From NCBI RefSeq assembly GCF_002735695.1, contig NZ_PDZH01000039.1, positions 1-36,924 on the forward strand: a stretch of DNA of 36,924 nucleotides. Direction: 5' to 3'. Numbering within the stretch: the first letter of the stretch is position 1; every line of letters begins with the position of its first letter. The notes below the pieces were generated by a model, which was not told where the DNA came from, did not search any database, and was given only the letters and a program-made list of their open reading frames with translations. Source of the DNA: Chitinimonas sp. BJB300. Its GTDB lineage: Bacteria > Pseudomonadota > Gammaproteobacteria > Burkholderiales > Chitinimonadaceae. Made by a program: the position numbers and the translations under genes. Shown piece after piece: positions 7,809 to 17,265 of the stretch.

Positions 7809-9155
7809 ATGAATGCCAATACGCTTGATCCGAACCTGGACGTGAACGCCTACTGGATGCCCTTCAGCCATAACCGCTATTTCAAACAGAGTGCGGAACA
7901 TCGCAGTAATCGGTTGCTGGCGCGGGCGGAGGGTAGCTATTACTGGACGACAGAGGGCAACAAGCTATTTGATGCGCTCTCGGGCTTGTGGTGCTGCGGC
8001 CTGGGCCATCGCCATCCCAAATTGGTGGAAACCGTCAAGCGCCAGTTGGATGTGCTCGACTATAGCCCGGCGTTTCAGATGGGTACGCCGGGTGTATTCA
8101 AGCTGGCCGAGCGGATTGCCGAGGCGGCGCCTGCGGGTTTCGAGCATGTGTTCTTCTGCAACTCTGGCTCCGAGGCGGTCGATACCGCGCTGAAAATGGC
8201 CCTGGCGTATCACCGGGCGCGTGGTGAGGCACACCGTACGCGCTTTATCGGCCGGGAAAAGGGTTACCACGGTGTGGGGTTTGGCGGGATCTCGGTGGGC
8301 GGTATGGTGGCGAACCGCAAGATGTTTTCTGCCGGCATGCTGCAAGGGGTGGACCATTTACCGCATACCCACAACCTGAAGGAAATGGCGTATTCCAAGG
8401 GCGAGCCGGACTGGGGCACCCATCTGGCTGATGAATTGGAACGGCTGGTCGCCCTGCACGATGCATCGACCATCGCGGCGGTGATCGTCGAGCCCATGCA
8501 GGGTTCTGCCGGCGTGGTGGTGCCGCCCAAGGGGTATTTGAAGCGTCTGCGTGACATCTGCACCAAGCATGGCATCTTGTTGATTTTCGATGAGGTGATT
8601 ACCGGCTTTGGCCGCATGGGTAAACCTTTCGCTGCGCATTATTGGAATGTTACGCCCGACCTCATCACCTTTGCCAAAGGGGTGAACAACGGCCTTGTTC
8701 CCATGGGCGGTGTGATCGCAACCAAGCAAATCTACGACACCTTCATGACTGGACCGGAGCATATGGTCGAGTTCTTCCACGGCTATACCTATTCGGGCCA
8801 TGCCCTTGCCGTGGCGGCTTCGCATGCAGCGCTCGATGTGATTGCCGAGGAAGGCATTTACGACCAGGTAAACAGCTTGAGCAAGACGTTGGAAGAGGCC
8901 GTTCACGGCCTGAAGGGCGAAGCCAATATTGTTGATATCCGTAACTGCCAGCTTGCAGCGGCGGTAGAGCTTGCACCTATTGAGGGCAAGCCTGGATTAA
9001 GGGCACTGCGTGTATTTGAAGAGGCGCTGAAGCGTGGCGTGCTGTTTCGCTTTACTGGCGACATCATTGCCATGGGGCCCACCTTTGTTTCCACGCCTGA
9101 TGAGTTGGCCAATATGGCGGATGTGCTGAGGCAATCGATTCGGGCAGCTGGTTAG
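7809..9155 (+). CDS. beta-alanine--pyruvate aminotransferase
   Basis: The enzyme transfers the amino group of beta-alanine (or another omega-amino acid) to pyruvate, giving malonate semialdehyde and L-alanine. The 448-residue length from ATG 7809 equals the usual length of the omega-amino acid:pyruvate family. The start is supported by GGAG 6 nt upstream; an in-frame ATG at 7797 and further upstream codons lack a ribosome site. Visible features: LDPNLDVNAYWMPFSHNRYF at the N-terminus (typical of the family), NSGSEAVDTALK (118-129), the PLP aspartate D261 in FDEVITGFGR, and Schiff-base K290 in FAKGVNNGLVPMGG. It is followed after 23 bp by the semialdehyde dehydrogenase, forming a two-step beta-alanine degradation operon. 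Confidence 0.93.
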   Translation: MNANTLDPNLDVNAYWMPFSHNRYFKQSAEHRSNRLLARAEGSYYWTTEGNKLFDALSGLWCCGLGHRHPKLVETVKRQLDVLDYSPAFQMGTPGVFKLAERIAEAAPAGFEHVFFCNSGSEAVDTALKMALAYHRARGEAHRTRFIGREKGYHGVGFGGISVGGMVANRKMFSAGMLQGVDHLPHTHNLKEMAYSKGEPDWGTHLADELERLVALHDASTIAAVIVEPMQGSAGVVVPPKGYLKRLRDICTKHGILLIFDEVITGFGRMGKPFAAHYWNVTPDLITFAKGVNNGLVPMGGVIATKQIYDTFMTGPEHMVEFFHGYTYSGHALAVAASHAALDVIAEEGIYDQVNSLSKTLEEAVHGLKGEANIVDIRNCQLAAAVELAPIEGKPGLRALRVFEEALKRGVLFRFTGDIIAMGPTFVSTPDELANMADVLRQSIRAAG

Positions 9156-9178
9156 AATAGATAAAGGAATTCCAAAAT

Positions 9179-10681
9179 ATGGCAAATACACTCCACCACT
9201 GGATTAATGGCGCTGAAGTCCACGGTACGTCCAACTGTTTCGGCGATGTCTACAACCCTGCTTTTGGCGAGGTGATGAGCCGTGTTCAGCTTGCCACTGC
9301 CGAAGAAGTGAATACGGCGATTGCGATAGCCAAGGCGGCATTTCCGGCTTGGGCCGCCACACCGCCGCTGCGACGTGCGCGGGTGATGTTCAAATACAAG
9401 GAGCTACTGGAAAAGCACGCTGATGAGATTGTGGCCGCGATTGCCACCGAACACGGCAAGGTGAAAGCCGATGCGCATGGCGAATTGATCCGCGGTTTGG
9501 AAGTGGTGGAATTCGCCTGCGGCGCACCGCATTTATTGAAAGGCGAATTTGCCGACAATGTTGGTACTGCCGTCGACAGCTATAGCTTGCGCCAGCCGCT
9601 GGGTGTGGTGGCCGGTATTACGCCCTTCAATTTCCCCGCCATGGTACCGATGTGGATGTTCCCGCTGGCGCTGGTAGCGGGCAATACTTTTATTCTCAAA
9701 CCCAGTGAGCGCGACCCTTCTACATCGTTGATTCTGGCACGTCTGTTGAAGGAAGCAGGTCTGCCCGATGGTGTATTCAACGTTGTGCAGGGTGACAAAG
9801 TGGCAGTGGATGCCATTTTGGCCCACCCTGATATCCAGGCCGTGAGCTTTGTCGGCTCTACTCCGATTGCGCAGTATATCTACGCCACCGGTACAGCGAA
9901 CGGCAAGCGTGTCCAGGCCCTGGGCGGGGCGAAGAACCATATGGTGGTGATGCCCGATGCCGATCTGGACCAGGCTGTTGATGCACTGATGGGTGCCGCA
10001 TATGGCTCGGCCGGAGAGCGTTGCATGGCGATTTCGGTGGCGGTGGCGGTGGGCGATGCGGTAGCGGATGCGCTCGTCGATAAGCTGGCCCCTAAAGTGC
10101 GGGCGCTTAAGATTGGCAGCTGGGATAGCGCAGCCGATGTCGAAATGGGCCCCTTGGTTACCCGTGAGCACAAAAACAAGGTGATAGGCTACATCGATGC
10201 CGGAGTGGCAGAGGGGGCCGAATTGGTGGTCGATGGTCGCAGCCATGTCGTGGCGGGTGGCGAAAGCGGCTTCTTCTTGGGCGGTTCGTTGTTCGACGAT
10301 GTAAGCACCGACATGAAGATCTATCAGGAAGAAATCTTTGGCCCGGTGCTCTGCGTGGTGCGGGTGGATAGCTATAACGAAGCGGTACGGATTACTAACG
10401 AGCACGCCTATGGCAACGGCACGGCTATCTTCACACGTGATGGCGACACGGCGCGTGACTTTGTCGCCCGCATCCAGGTTGGGATGGTGGGGGTGAATGT
10501 ACCGATCCCGGTGCCCATGGCATTCATGAGTTTTGGTGGGTGGAAAGCTTCGTTGTTTGGCGACCACCATGCCTATGGTGCTGAGGGGATTCGCTTCTAT
10601 ACCCGACTCAAGACGGTGACAGCGCGCTGGCCGCAGTCAATACGTTCGGGTGCGGAATTTGTGATGCCGACGATGAAGTAA
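9179..10681 (+). CDS. mmsA: methylmalonate-semialdehyde dehydrogenase (CoA-acylating)
   Basis: This 500-residue ALDH-superfamily enzyme oxidises malonate or methylmalonate semialdehyde with NAD and CoA to acetyl-CoA or propionyl-CoA plus CO2. Visible features: the NAD-binding [18 protein letters not shown] (147-164) with the ALDH Asn151, SFVGSTPIA (223-231), catalytic Cys282 in [12 protein letters not shown], and the closing segment [15 protein letters not shown], all typical of MmsA/IolA. Cys282 in GERCMA and the family length distinguish it from ordinary ALDHs, which also need a Glu that MmsA lacks. AAAGGA lies upstream of the ATG. It is the second gene after the beta-alanine aminotransferase, so the probable in vivo substrate is malonate semialdehyde. 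Confidence 0.93.
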   Translation: MANTLHHWINGAEVHGTSNCFGDVYNPAFGEVMSRVQLATAEEVNTAIAIAKAAFPAWAATPPLRRARVMFKYKELLEKHADEIVAAIATEHGKVKADAHGELIRGLEVVEFACGAPHLLKGEFADNVGTAVDSYSLRQPLGVVAGITPFNFPAMVPMWMFPLALVAGNTFILKPSERDPSTSLILARLLKEAGLPDGVFNVVQGDKVAVDAILAHPDIQAVSFVGSTPIAQYIYATGTANGKRVQALGGAKNHMVVMPDADLDQAVDALMGAAYGSAGERCMAISVAVAVGDAVADALVDKLAPKVRALKIGSWDSAADVEMGPLVTREHKNKVIGYIDAGVAEGAELVVDGRSHVVAGGESGFFLGGSLFDDVSTDMKIYQEEIFGPVLCVVRVDSYNEAVRITNEHAYGNGTAIFTRDGDTARDFVARIQVGMVGVNVPIPVPMAFMSFGGWKASLFGDHHAYGAEGIRFYTRLKTVTARWPQSIRSGAEFVMPTMK

Positions 10682-10693
10682 TCGTAATGGCTG

Positions 10694-10833
10694 GAACCTG
10701 TTCAAAGACCAACGCATCAGGGCAAGACGAAGCGAAAACACCCCAGGAAGCAGAGTTTGCAAGTGGTAAATGGGCATCCCAAGGGTATTTTTAACGCGGT
10801 ATCCCCGACGTGGAGAGGACTTTGAACAGGTTC
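10694..10833. repeat. 140-bp dispersed repeat with terminal inverted repeats (copy A)
   Basis: The element begins GAACCTGTTCAAAG and ends CTTTGAACAGGTTC, a perfect 14-bp inverted pair; extended to 17 bp there is one mismatch. Its body in the opposite orientation aligns along its whole length with 36640-36777. It lies just after the mmsA stop, has no coding potential and looks like a non-autonomous MITE-like repeat. It could also fold as a long hairpin at the end of the mmsA transcript. Confidence 0.75.
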
Positions 10834-11212
10834 TTATTCTTACCATTCTTCTTTCGCCCTATATCTTTGCCCTGTGCTTCGTAGTTATTCCGGGTCTTGG
10901 CCGTATCAAGGCAATCCAAGCCAAAATACTATTAGGTAACAATGAGTGATTGCCAAGTCAATTATCTGACAATTATATTTTGCCATTTTGATTGAATAGT
11001 TTGGTCATGAGACTCTCATATGCGCTCAATAACCCTTTAAATGAACTTTTAATAGAATCGTGTTTCAATAACCAATATCGACTGGTTGCTGCTTACTAAA
11101 ACAGGATTCTGTTAATCCCGGATTTGTAGATGGTAGCGATACGGGCGTAGTCATTACGACAGCATAACGCTGTTTACATTTTTAATCTTGATGTACTTTC
11201 AAGGAGCGCACT
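10834..11212. other. intergenic, presumed promoter region of the next small gene
   Basis: This 380-bp region is AT-richer than the mmsA gene and has no credible ORF. It should hold the promoter of the small gene at 11213. I could not choose a -35/-10 pair with confidence. Confidence 0.4.
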
Positions 11213-11533
11213 ATGTCATTTACATCTCAAAGTTTAGAAGACTTGATCAATGAGGTATATCAGGATGGCAGTGTTTCATTCTCTGAATACAAGATGCTAC
11301 GTGATGATGCCGACTGCCGTATGCAGACATTGATCAATGAATTCGGTTGTCATAACAATATGACTGCTTTTCAAAAAGCCATGGATGTAGCAATGCAGCT
11401 ATTACAACTGTCTGTCTTAGATGCAAAAAAAGCTAAATTGACAGATGTGGGCGAAGCAATTGTTAGTGACGCAATAACAGCACAAGTGGAATATCTTCGC
11501 GCTGGTAGTTATTTAGCACTGCGTCTTTTATAA
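11213..11533 (+). CDS. small protein of unknown function
   Basis: I do not recognise this 106-residue protein. It is predicted to be cytoplasmic and largely helical: no signal peptide or membrane segment, and a Leu/Met-rich stretch AMDVAMQLLQLSVLDAKKA. Translation is well supported by AAGGAG 6 nt before the ATG. It carries two cysteines (DADCRM and FGCHNN). It stands alone, after an AT-rich gap and before another small unknown gene in the same direction, and is AT-richer than the mmsA operon. Confidence 0.65.
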   Translation: MSFTSQSLEDLINEVYQDGSVSFSEYKMLRDDADCRMQTLINEFGCHNNMTAFQKAMDVAMQLLQLSVLDAKKAKLTDVGEAIVSDAITAQVEYLRAGSYLALRLL

Positions 11534-11729
11534 ATTGGCATTGTCGAGAGCGTAATAGTCATAAATCATCAGCAAAAGTGTAGGGTGAAACTATCTGAAG
11601 TAAGTCCTGTTCAACGCGTTACCTTGGCTCGTGGGACATTAAGCAAGTTTTATTTGTGTGGGGGGCTTGTAATTCTGCAGAGTGCTCCAAACTCAGTATT
11701 GCGAACAATTCTTGTCTAGGAGCTTGCCG

Positions 11730-12065
11730 ATGTCATCCCTTACCCCCGAGAACACTGCCGAGTTGGCTGCCGTTAACCAAAAGATTCTGGCCGAAGGGCA
11801 ATCTCTGCCGACGGTACAACTGAAGGATGGCAGCCGTGTGCAAACGGGTACCGTCGCTACCATGCTGTTCAATGTAGAGCAGTACAACAATGGGGTACGC
11901 GGGGAGATCGAGAAAGAGTTGGAATTGTCTGTGCCAACGCTATTAAAGGTCGGTCTGTTTGACTTGTTCTCCCCTGATGAGTGGATTGCGGGCGATAACG
12001 CAGGGCGTCGTCTCGTGGGTGTTAAAGCCAAAGCCTATCTGGCGCAGCAGACCAGCAAGGGGTAG
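11730..12065 (+). CDS. small conserved-looking protein of unknown function
   Basis: The protein has 111 residues. ATG 11730 is chosen because AGGAG lies 7 nt upstream; an earlier in-frame codon at 11682 lacks a ribosome site. It is soluble, with no signal peptide. A compact central motif (SLPTVQLKDGSRVQTGTVAT, then MLFNVEQYN) and regular helix-strand alternation suggest a small folded domain found in proteobacteria, but I cannot name the family. It is convergent with the diguanylate cyclase gene. Confidence 0.65.
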   Translation: MSSLTPENTAELAAVNQKILAEGQSLPTVQLKDGSRVQTGTVATMLFNVEQYNNGVRGEIEKELELSVPTLLKVGLFDLFSPDEWIAGDNAGRRLVGVKAKAYLAQQTSKG

Positions 12066-12112
12066 CTGATTCACTAGGCAGGTTCAGGGTGCTTTTAGCG
12101 CCATAAGCGTGC

Positions 12113-13303
12113 TTAAGGTCCCCCTGCACCTGCCATTGAAGAAGCGGACATGACGCGGTTACGCCCTGCGCGCTTGGCAGCATAGAGCGCAACATCGGCG
12201 GCATCGAGAGCCTGTAGTACGGTCCGGTCATTGGCGATGCCGACTACTCCCGCGCTTAAAGTAATCGGGTCTTGCAGCGCCAAGCCAAGGGTCAGGCTGC
12301 GGGTGCTGAAGTCTTGCCGTATGCGTTCGGCAACCTGTATCGCTTGTATCTCATCGCTGCCTACGAGCACTACGCCGAATTCTTCGCCACCTTGGCGTGC
12401 GGCAATATCATGGCCCCGTACGTTGGCGCGAATAACCTCGCCCAACATCTGCAACACCTTGTCGCCTGCGGCGTGCCCCAGCCGGTCGTTCACTTGCTTG
12501 AAATGGTCGATATCCAGACAGATGACGGCGCTGACGCCGCGGTCGCGCTCACGGCGGGCGTCGTCCTGGGTTGCCAGCAAGCTGAGTCCGCGACGGTTCA
12601 ACAATCCGGTCAGCCAATCAGTGACGGCGCTATCAGCATTGTGGGCCGAGATGCGCACAAACTGCAGGCCGATGCAGGCTACCGCCAGTGTTAGAGTGAA
12701 GAGCAGGGCGGCAATGCCAAATACGGCGCGGTAAATCTCATACGGCCCGGTGAGTTCTCTACCCAGCCAGCTTATGTACAGCAGGCCGTACTGCCAGAAA
12801 AAAATGGGTAGATAGGCAAGAATCAGCCGTCGCAGCCAGCGAAACAGCACCTCGATTTCGGGCCGGTACGGTTTATCCAGCAGAAACAGCAGGCCGATAT
12901 AAAACACCAGAAGAGACGATGAGGTGATCAAGGCACGCGGTGCCGAGTTTTGCCATAAATCGCCTCCGATTATGAGGCTGACGATGGGTAGGCCGCCTAT
13001 CAGCGCGAGCAAGGGCCAGAGAGGTTGCTGCTTATTGAAGCGCCAGAAACCGAACAGCAAGGCGCAGCTGCCAAACCCGGTGGCCAGATTATTGATGATG
13101 TTGAGTGGTGCGTTTAGTTCGGGTTGGCGTAGGACGAAAGTGGTCAGCGCCAAGCCATTCAATGCGAAGCCCAAAGCCCAATAGCCGGGGCCGCTGCCAT
13201 CACGGTCGTAACGGATGGCGAAGAGCAATAGGCCAGACAGCAGCAACTGGATCAGGCCGCGACAAAGAGCAAGTGTGGCGATGTCGAGAGGCGCTAGGCT
13301 CAT
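12113..13303 (-). CDS. membrane-bound diguanylate cyclase (GGDEF)
   Basis: The protein has 396 residues. Residues 1-215 form six or seven hydrophobic segments, an integral membrane sensory region that I do not assign to a named MASE family. Residues 225-385 are a GGDEF domain: DWLTGLLNRRGL, CLDIDHFKQVND, and the active site G305-G-E-E-F309. An RxxD inhibitory site (R296-G-H-D299) sits exactly five residues before GGEEF, so product feedback by cyclic di-GMP is expected. It should make c-di-GMP from GTP at the inner membrane, controlling motility, biofilm or virulence in a way not defined here. There is no EAL domain. It overlaps nothing and is divergent from the cyclophilin gene. Confidence 0.92.
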   Translation of the reverse strand: MSLAPLDIATLALCRGLIQLLLSGLLLFAIRYDRDGSGPGYWALGFALNGLALTTFVLRQPELNAPLNIINNLATGFGSCALLFGFWRFNKQQPLWPLLALIGGLPIVSLIIGGDLWQNSAPRALITSSSLLVFYIGLLFLLDKPYRPEIEVLFRWLRRLILAYLPIFFWQYGLLYISWLGRELTGPYEIYRAVFGIAALLFTLTLAVACIGLQFVRISAHNADSAVTDWLTGLLNRRGLSLLATQDDARRERDRGVSAVICLDIDHFKQVNDRLGHAAGDKVLQMLGEVIRANVRGHDIAARQGGEEFGVVLVGSDEIQAIQVAERIRQDFSTRSLTLGLALQDPITLSAGVVGIANDRTVLQALDAADVALYAAKRAGRNRVMSASSMAGAGGP

Positions 13304-13503
13304 GCACTGGCTGCAGTGATCAATACGTGGTTTTGTTTAACCCATGGGTAAGCATAGACGTCGCCCAGGCTCTGGGCTATGTCGCCTTATCGCCACGTTA
13401 TGGACGACACTATTTCGGCATAGCGGCCCTGCATGGCATGCTGTTTGCGACGCTGCCTTGTTTGATCGGGGGCAGATGGTTACCAAACCACGGGAGGATG
13501 GCT

Positions 13504-14433
13504 GTGCTTCAGTTCATGTTGCGCTTTACCTTGATGATCCTTGCTGGGATTGGCGTGGGTTATGCCGCCAAATCGGGGTCGAACAGCCCGGCTGACGTGC
13601 TGAAGCAGTCGCTTGCGACCGACTGGCGCGTGCTGGACCCGCAAAATACGCTGCTGATGGAAGTCAATGGCGGCCAAGTGCTGCTGGAGTTGGCACCACG
13701 GTTTGCCCCCCGCCATGTGGCGAATATCCGTAAATTGGCACACGAGCGTTATTTCGATGGTTTGGCGGTGATCCGGGTGCAGGACAACTTCGTGACCCAG
13801 TGGGGTGCGCCTGAAGATGAAGATGCCGCGCAGGAAAAGCCCAAGTCATTGGGTTCTGCAGAAGCCAAGCTGCCGGCGGAGTTCTCTATTCCCCAAAAAG
13901 GGCTGGTTTTCACCCCGTTGAAAGATGCTGATGGTTTTTCCCCGATGACCGGCTTTATCGATGGTATGCCCGTCGCTGCCGACCCCAAGCACAACCAAGC
14001 CTGGATTCCGCATTGCTATGGCGTGATTGGGGCTGGGCGCGGTAACCCGGTAGATAGCAGTAATGGCAGCAGCCTTTACGCAATTATTGGGCAGGCGCCA
14101 CGGGCGCTTGACCGTAATATCACGGTAGTAGGGCGGGTGGTCAAAGGCATGGAGTTTTTGGCGGCTTTACCGCGCGGTGGTGGGGCGATGGGCTTTTACG
14201 ACAAGCCCGAGCAGCACAGCCCCATTCGTAGTGTACGCCTGCTGGCCGACCTACCGGAGGCAGAACGGCCTGCGCTGGAGCTGTTACGAACCGACACCCG
14301 CACCTGGCAGGCTTGGGTGGAGGCCCGGCGGCATGCCAGTGGTGATTGGTATGTACACAGCGCCGAGCACATCAATGTTTGCAACATCAGTGTGCCCATC
14401 AGGCCGGTAGTACAGCCTGTGAGCTTGAAATAA
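13504..14433 (+). CDS. exported cyclophilin-type peptidyl-prolyl cis-trans isomerase
   Basis: The protein has 309 residues from GTG 13504, chosen because GGAGG lies 6 nt upstream; ATG 13498 abuts that site and is too close. Residues 1-22 ([17 protein letters not shown]) are a signal peptide or membrane anchor, so the enzyme acts in the periplasm. The cyclophilin fold starts near residue 45 with [38 protein letters not shown], then [20 protein letters not shown]. It would catalyse prolyl isomerisation during folding of exported proteins. It is longer than minimal PpiA because of insertions around 115-175 and a C-terminal tail (about 255-309). An upstream extension of the open frame to 13105 overlaps the diguanylate cyclase antisense and is not believed. 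Confidence 0.85.
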   Translation: MLQFMLRFTLMILAGIGVGYAAKSGSNSPADVLKQSLATDWRVLDPQNTLLMEVNGGQVLLELAPRFAPRHVANIRKLAHERYFDGLAVIRVQDNFVTQWGAPEDEDAAQEKPKSLGSAEAKLPAEFSIPQKGLVFTPLKDADGFSPMTGFIDGMPVAADPKHNQAWIPHCYGVIGAGRGNPVDSSNGSSLYAIIGQAPRALDRNITVVGRVVKGMEFLAALPRGGGAMGFYDKPEQHSPIRSVRLLADLPEAERPALELLRTDTRTWQAWVEARRHASGDWYVHSAEHINVCNISVPIRPVVQPVSLK

Positions 14434-14452
14434 GCCTCTTTCATCACCTGGT

Positions 14453-14499
14453 ACCTGTTCAACACCCTATTGCTGATGTGCAAAACACGTTGAACAGGT
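14453..14499. repeat. short inverted repeat ACCTGTTCAAC / GTTGAACAGGT
   Basis: An 11-bp perfect inverted repeat with a 25-bp loop lies between the convergent cyclophilin and MFS genes. Its arms share the core CCTGTTCAA with the ends of the repeat elements at 10694, 25206 and 36640, so it may be a shortened relative. By position it could also act as a terminator, but no T-tract follows. Confidence 0.55.
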
Positions 14500-14536
14500 T
14501 GCCCCTATTATCGGCGATTTCTTTACGTTGGCCGGG

Positions 14537-15775
14537 CTACAAAGCCTCATGTTTCATTGGGTTATACGCTTCAGTGGGTCCGGCAGTCTGCGGCGCGGGG
14601 GTTTCCGTTCTACTTTGGTAAAGCTTGAATAGCCCAACCAGAACGAGTGTGGCGGATGCCGCGGCGATTGCTGCATTGGTACTGGTGCCGGTGATTTTGC
14701 CATCGCCGGACATGCCCAAGGTGACGGTGGAGACCATGGCGGCTGCGGTAATAGCGATATCCTGAACCATGCTCTGTAACGCCATGTAGCCTGCCCGTTC
14801 GTGAGCAGCAGGAATTTGGCTGGTGATGGCGGCCAAACTCACGTTACGGCCGGCATTGCCTGCCATGAACACCACGAACGGCAAGTAGAGCGGCAGGTCT
14901 GTCAGCCCGAACAGCGGAGCGAGCCCCAGCAGAAAACACACGCTGGCAACGATGACCGCTAGCCGCGGGCTGACTTTGTCGCTCAAGCGACCCAATATTT
15001 GCATCAATACGAGTGCGGCTATACCTCCGGCAAGGTAAAGCAGGCTCAGATGTTCACGCGGGAAGCCAAGATTCACTAGATAGTAGGCTGCGAAACTTGG
15101 GATGATGAGAAAGGCTGAAAACTGGCTGGCAGCTTGAACCAAGTAGGCAAGCCGCACTGTGGGGCGTGATAGCAGCGTACGCGGCGTAATCTCTACGGCT
15201 TTATCGATGTGGGCACGCATGGAGGGCAACAGCTTGGCAACGGCAATCCATACCAGTGCCGCGAGGGCGGCTACCACATAGAACGGGGTGGTCCAGCTAC
15301 CGCGTTGGGCCAACTCCAAAGCCATTGGTACGCCTGCGATGGCGGCCAGCGAAAAGCCGATCATCACCCGGGCGATTGCTTGTCCACGTGCTTGGGGGGG
15401 CGTTGAGTCGATAACCATGGCCATACCAATTGCCACTGCGGGGCCACCGCACAAACCGGTCAAAGCGCGGGCTAGCAGCAGACTCCATAAACTATCGGCC
15501 CATGTCGTTGCCAATGTACAAAGCACCAGTGCACCCAGGCAGGCCAACAATGCGGATTTCCGATCGAAGCGATCAAGCCATTTGACGGAAACCAATCCGG
15601 CCATCATAGAAGCCAACGTATAGCCGGCTGAGAGCCAGCCCAATTTGTCAGCCGGGAAATCCAGCACCCGCGCCAAATCCGCACCCAGCGGCAGCAACAT
15701 CATGAAATCGAGGATATAGACGAACTGAACTGCTGCAATAAGGGCGATGACACGCGAAAAACGGGCGTGAGCCAT
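14537..15775 (-). CDS. MFS transporter (DHA-type drug/siderophore exporter candidate)
   Basis: The protein has 412 residues from ATG 15773-15775; the frame also opens at TTG 15790. It has about 12 hydrophobic segments and the MFS motif A form WLDRFDRKSALLAC after TM2, plus GLCGGPAVAIGMAMVIDSTP (motif C-like region, TM5). The substrate is unknown. Its position 63 bp downstream of DAHP synthase on the same strand, next to a catechol siderophore operon, makes export of the siderophore (the role of EntS) a reasonable inference. The N-terminus lacks a strong ribosome site, which fits translation coupled to the upstream gene. Confidence 0.85.
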   Translation of the reverse strand: MAHARFSRVIALIAAVQFVYILDFMMLLPLGADLARVLDFPADKLGWLSAGYTLASMMAGLVSVKWLDRFDRKSALLACLGALVLCTLATTWADSLWSLLLARALTGLCGGPAVAIGMAMVIDSTPPQARGQAIARVMIGFSLAAIAGVPMALELAQRGSWTTPFYVVAALAALVWIAVAKLLPSMRAHIDKAVEITPRTLLSRPTVRLAYLVQAASQFSAFLIIPSFAAYYLVNLGFPREHLSLLYLAGGIAALVLMQILGRLSDKVSPRLAVIVASVCFLLGLAPLFGLTDLPLYLPFVVFMAGNAGRNVSLAAITSQIPAAHERAGYMALQSMVQDIAITAAAMVSTVTLGMSGDGKITGTSTNAAIAAASATLVLVGLFKLYQSRTETPAPQTAGPTEAYNPMKHEAL

Positions 15776-15838
15776 GGAGACAACTTTCAATGAATTGGAG
15801 GTAAATACTTATTTTGAATCGCGCCGCATTTTAACGGC

Positions 15839-16906
15839 CTATGCGCCAAGTGCGGCATAGGCTTTGCGCAGCATGGCTTCGGTATCTGCCCAGCCCACGC
15901 AAGAGTCGGTTACCGAGCAGCCGTAACGTAATTGGCTGAGGTCGGCCGGGATGGACTGATTACCCGGCTCGATAAAGCTTTCGATCATGACCCCGGTAAT
16001 GGAACGGTTGCCACGTTGCCGTTGGTGGACGACGTCAGTCAGCACGGCGGCTTGTAGTTCTTGTTTCTTCCAGGAGTTGGCATGGGCGCAATCGACGACA
16101 ATACGGGCTTTTTGCCCTGCCTTTTGCAAGGCTTGTTCTGCCAGGGTGACGCTGACCGAATCATAGTTGGGCCGCCCACCGCCCCCTCGCAGCACCAGGT
16201 GGGCATAGCGGTTGCCGGGTGTACGAAGGACGGCAGCACGCCCGGTTGGATCGATGCCGAGGAATGCTTGTGAGCGGCCGGCAGCAATGATGGCGTTGAC
16301 GGCGGTGTCGACATTGCCATCGGTACCATTCTTGAAGCCGACCGGCATGGCGAGGCCAGAGGACATTTCGCGATGGGTTTGTGATTCGGTAGTACGTGCG
16401 CCGATGGCGGTCCAACTGACCAATTCGCTCAGATAGTGGGGCGATAAAGGGTCGAGCGCCTCGGTGGCGGCGGGTAGCCCCAGTTCATTGACGTCAAGCA
16501 GGAAGCGGCGCGCGCGCGCCATGCCTTCGGCAATCTGGCACGAGCCGTCCATATGAGGGTCGTTGATCAAGCCTTTCCAGCCGATGCTGGTGCGTGGTTT
16601 TTCAAAATAGACACGCATCACGAGGTAGAGTCGGCTTGCCAACTCGTCTGCCAGCGCTTTCAATCTTCTAGCGTAATCCAGACCTGCAACCGTGTCGTGA
16701 ATCGAGCATGGGCCTACGATGACGGCAAGCCGCGGATCATGGCCATCGAGAATATTGCTCAGCGCGTGGCGACCGCTCAACACGGTGGTCAGTGCGCGAT
16801 CGGTCAGGGGTAGGCTCGACCGAACCTCATCGGGTGAGGGCATGGGTTCGATATGGACAAGCTGGGACGACAGAAGCTCGCCGTCATTGGGTAGATCTCG
16901 TTTCAT
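15839..16906 (-). CDS. 3-deoxy-7-phosphoheptulonate (DAHP) synthase, class I AroFGH type
   Basis: This 355-residue enzyme condenses phosphoenolpyruvate and erythrose 4-phosphate, the first step of the shikimate pathway that ends in chorismate. Family signatures: IVGPCSIHD, RVYFEKPRTSIGWKGLIND, GARTTESQTHREMSSG, VGFKNGTDG, LRGGGGRPNYD, and the metal-binding region DCAHANS. The length matches E. coli AroF/G/H. The N-terminal regulatory segment is present, but I cannot tell which aromatic amino acid, if any, inhibits it. Its place beside entC and next to a Fur-box-like palindrome suggests a dedicated isozyme that boosts chorismate for siderophore synthesis under iron limitation. AGGGAAAAGCA precedes the ATG. 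Confidence 0.94.
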   Translation of the reverse strand: MKRDLPNDGELLSSQLVHIEPMPSPDEVRSSLPLTDRALTTVLSGRHALSNILDGHDPRLAVIVGPCSIHDTVAGLDYARRLKALADELASRLYLVMRVYFEKPRTSIGWKGLINDPHMDGSCQIAEGMARARRFLLDVNELGLPAATEALDPLSPHYLSELVSWTAIGARTTESQTHREMSSGLAMPVGFKNGTDGNVDTAVNAIIAAGRSQAFLGIDPTGRAAVLRTPGNRYAHLVLRGGGGRPNYDSVSVTLAEQALQKAGQKARIVVDCAHANSWKKQELQAAVLTDVVHQRQRGNRSITGVMIESFIEPGNQSIPADLSQLRYGCSVTDSCVGWADTEAMLRKAYAALGA

Positions 16907-17235
16907 TGCTTTTCCCTCGCTTGGGCGGGGTCCTCTACTCGTCAGATTTATCTGGCTAGCGTCAAACAGACATCACGTTTGGTTCGGCATGGCCCAACAG
17001 GGATGGGTGTTGAAGTGGCCTGGATCGTCAAATAAGAAACGGTTGATATTTGTTCTGTAATGGTCAGCGTGACACTGGCAATTGCTTAGGTTGCCCGGCA
17101 GTGTTCAGATACAAACATCGTTTGCTCAACATCGTGGATGAAAGATGGCAGGCTTTTGTTTCAATTGAATAAATGCGGGTGTTTGGCTGCTGAATATCAG
17201 CTTGTAGGTGGGTCTTCCTTGCCATATTGCATCGC

Positions 17236-17265
17236 ATCATGCCAATAAACTTAAATGAGAGTCAA
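17236..17265 (-). promoter_or_regulatory. candidate leftward promoter overlapping the Fur-like box
   Basis: On the minus strand TTGACT (17260-17265) and CATGAT (17236-17241) are 18 bp apart. The -35 lies inside the palindrome, so Fur binding would block it. It would give the DAHP synthase transcript a long leader of about 320 nt. The -10 matches only 4 of 6 bases, and a mirrored rightward candidate (TTGCAT 17227-17232, 18 bp, TTAAAT 17251-17256) is equally weak. Confidence 0.35.

Noticed and set aside
9533-10570. 345-codon open frame antisense to mmsA
   Set aside because: It lies wholly inside a well-supported gene, is rich in His/Arg/Gln as expected for an antisense frame of GC-rich coding DNA, and has no family resemblance or ribosome site.
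13105-13503. N-terminal extension of the cyclophilin frame
   Set aside because: The extension is antisense to the diguanylate cyclase gene and lacks a ribosome site. GTG 13504 follows GGAGG and opens a signal peptide.
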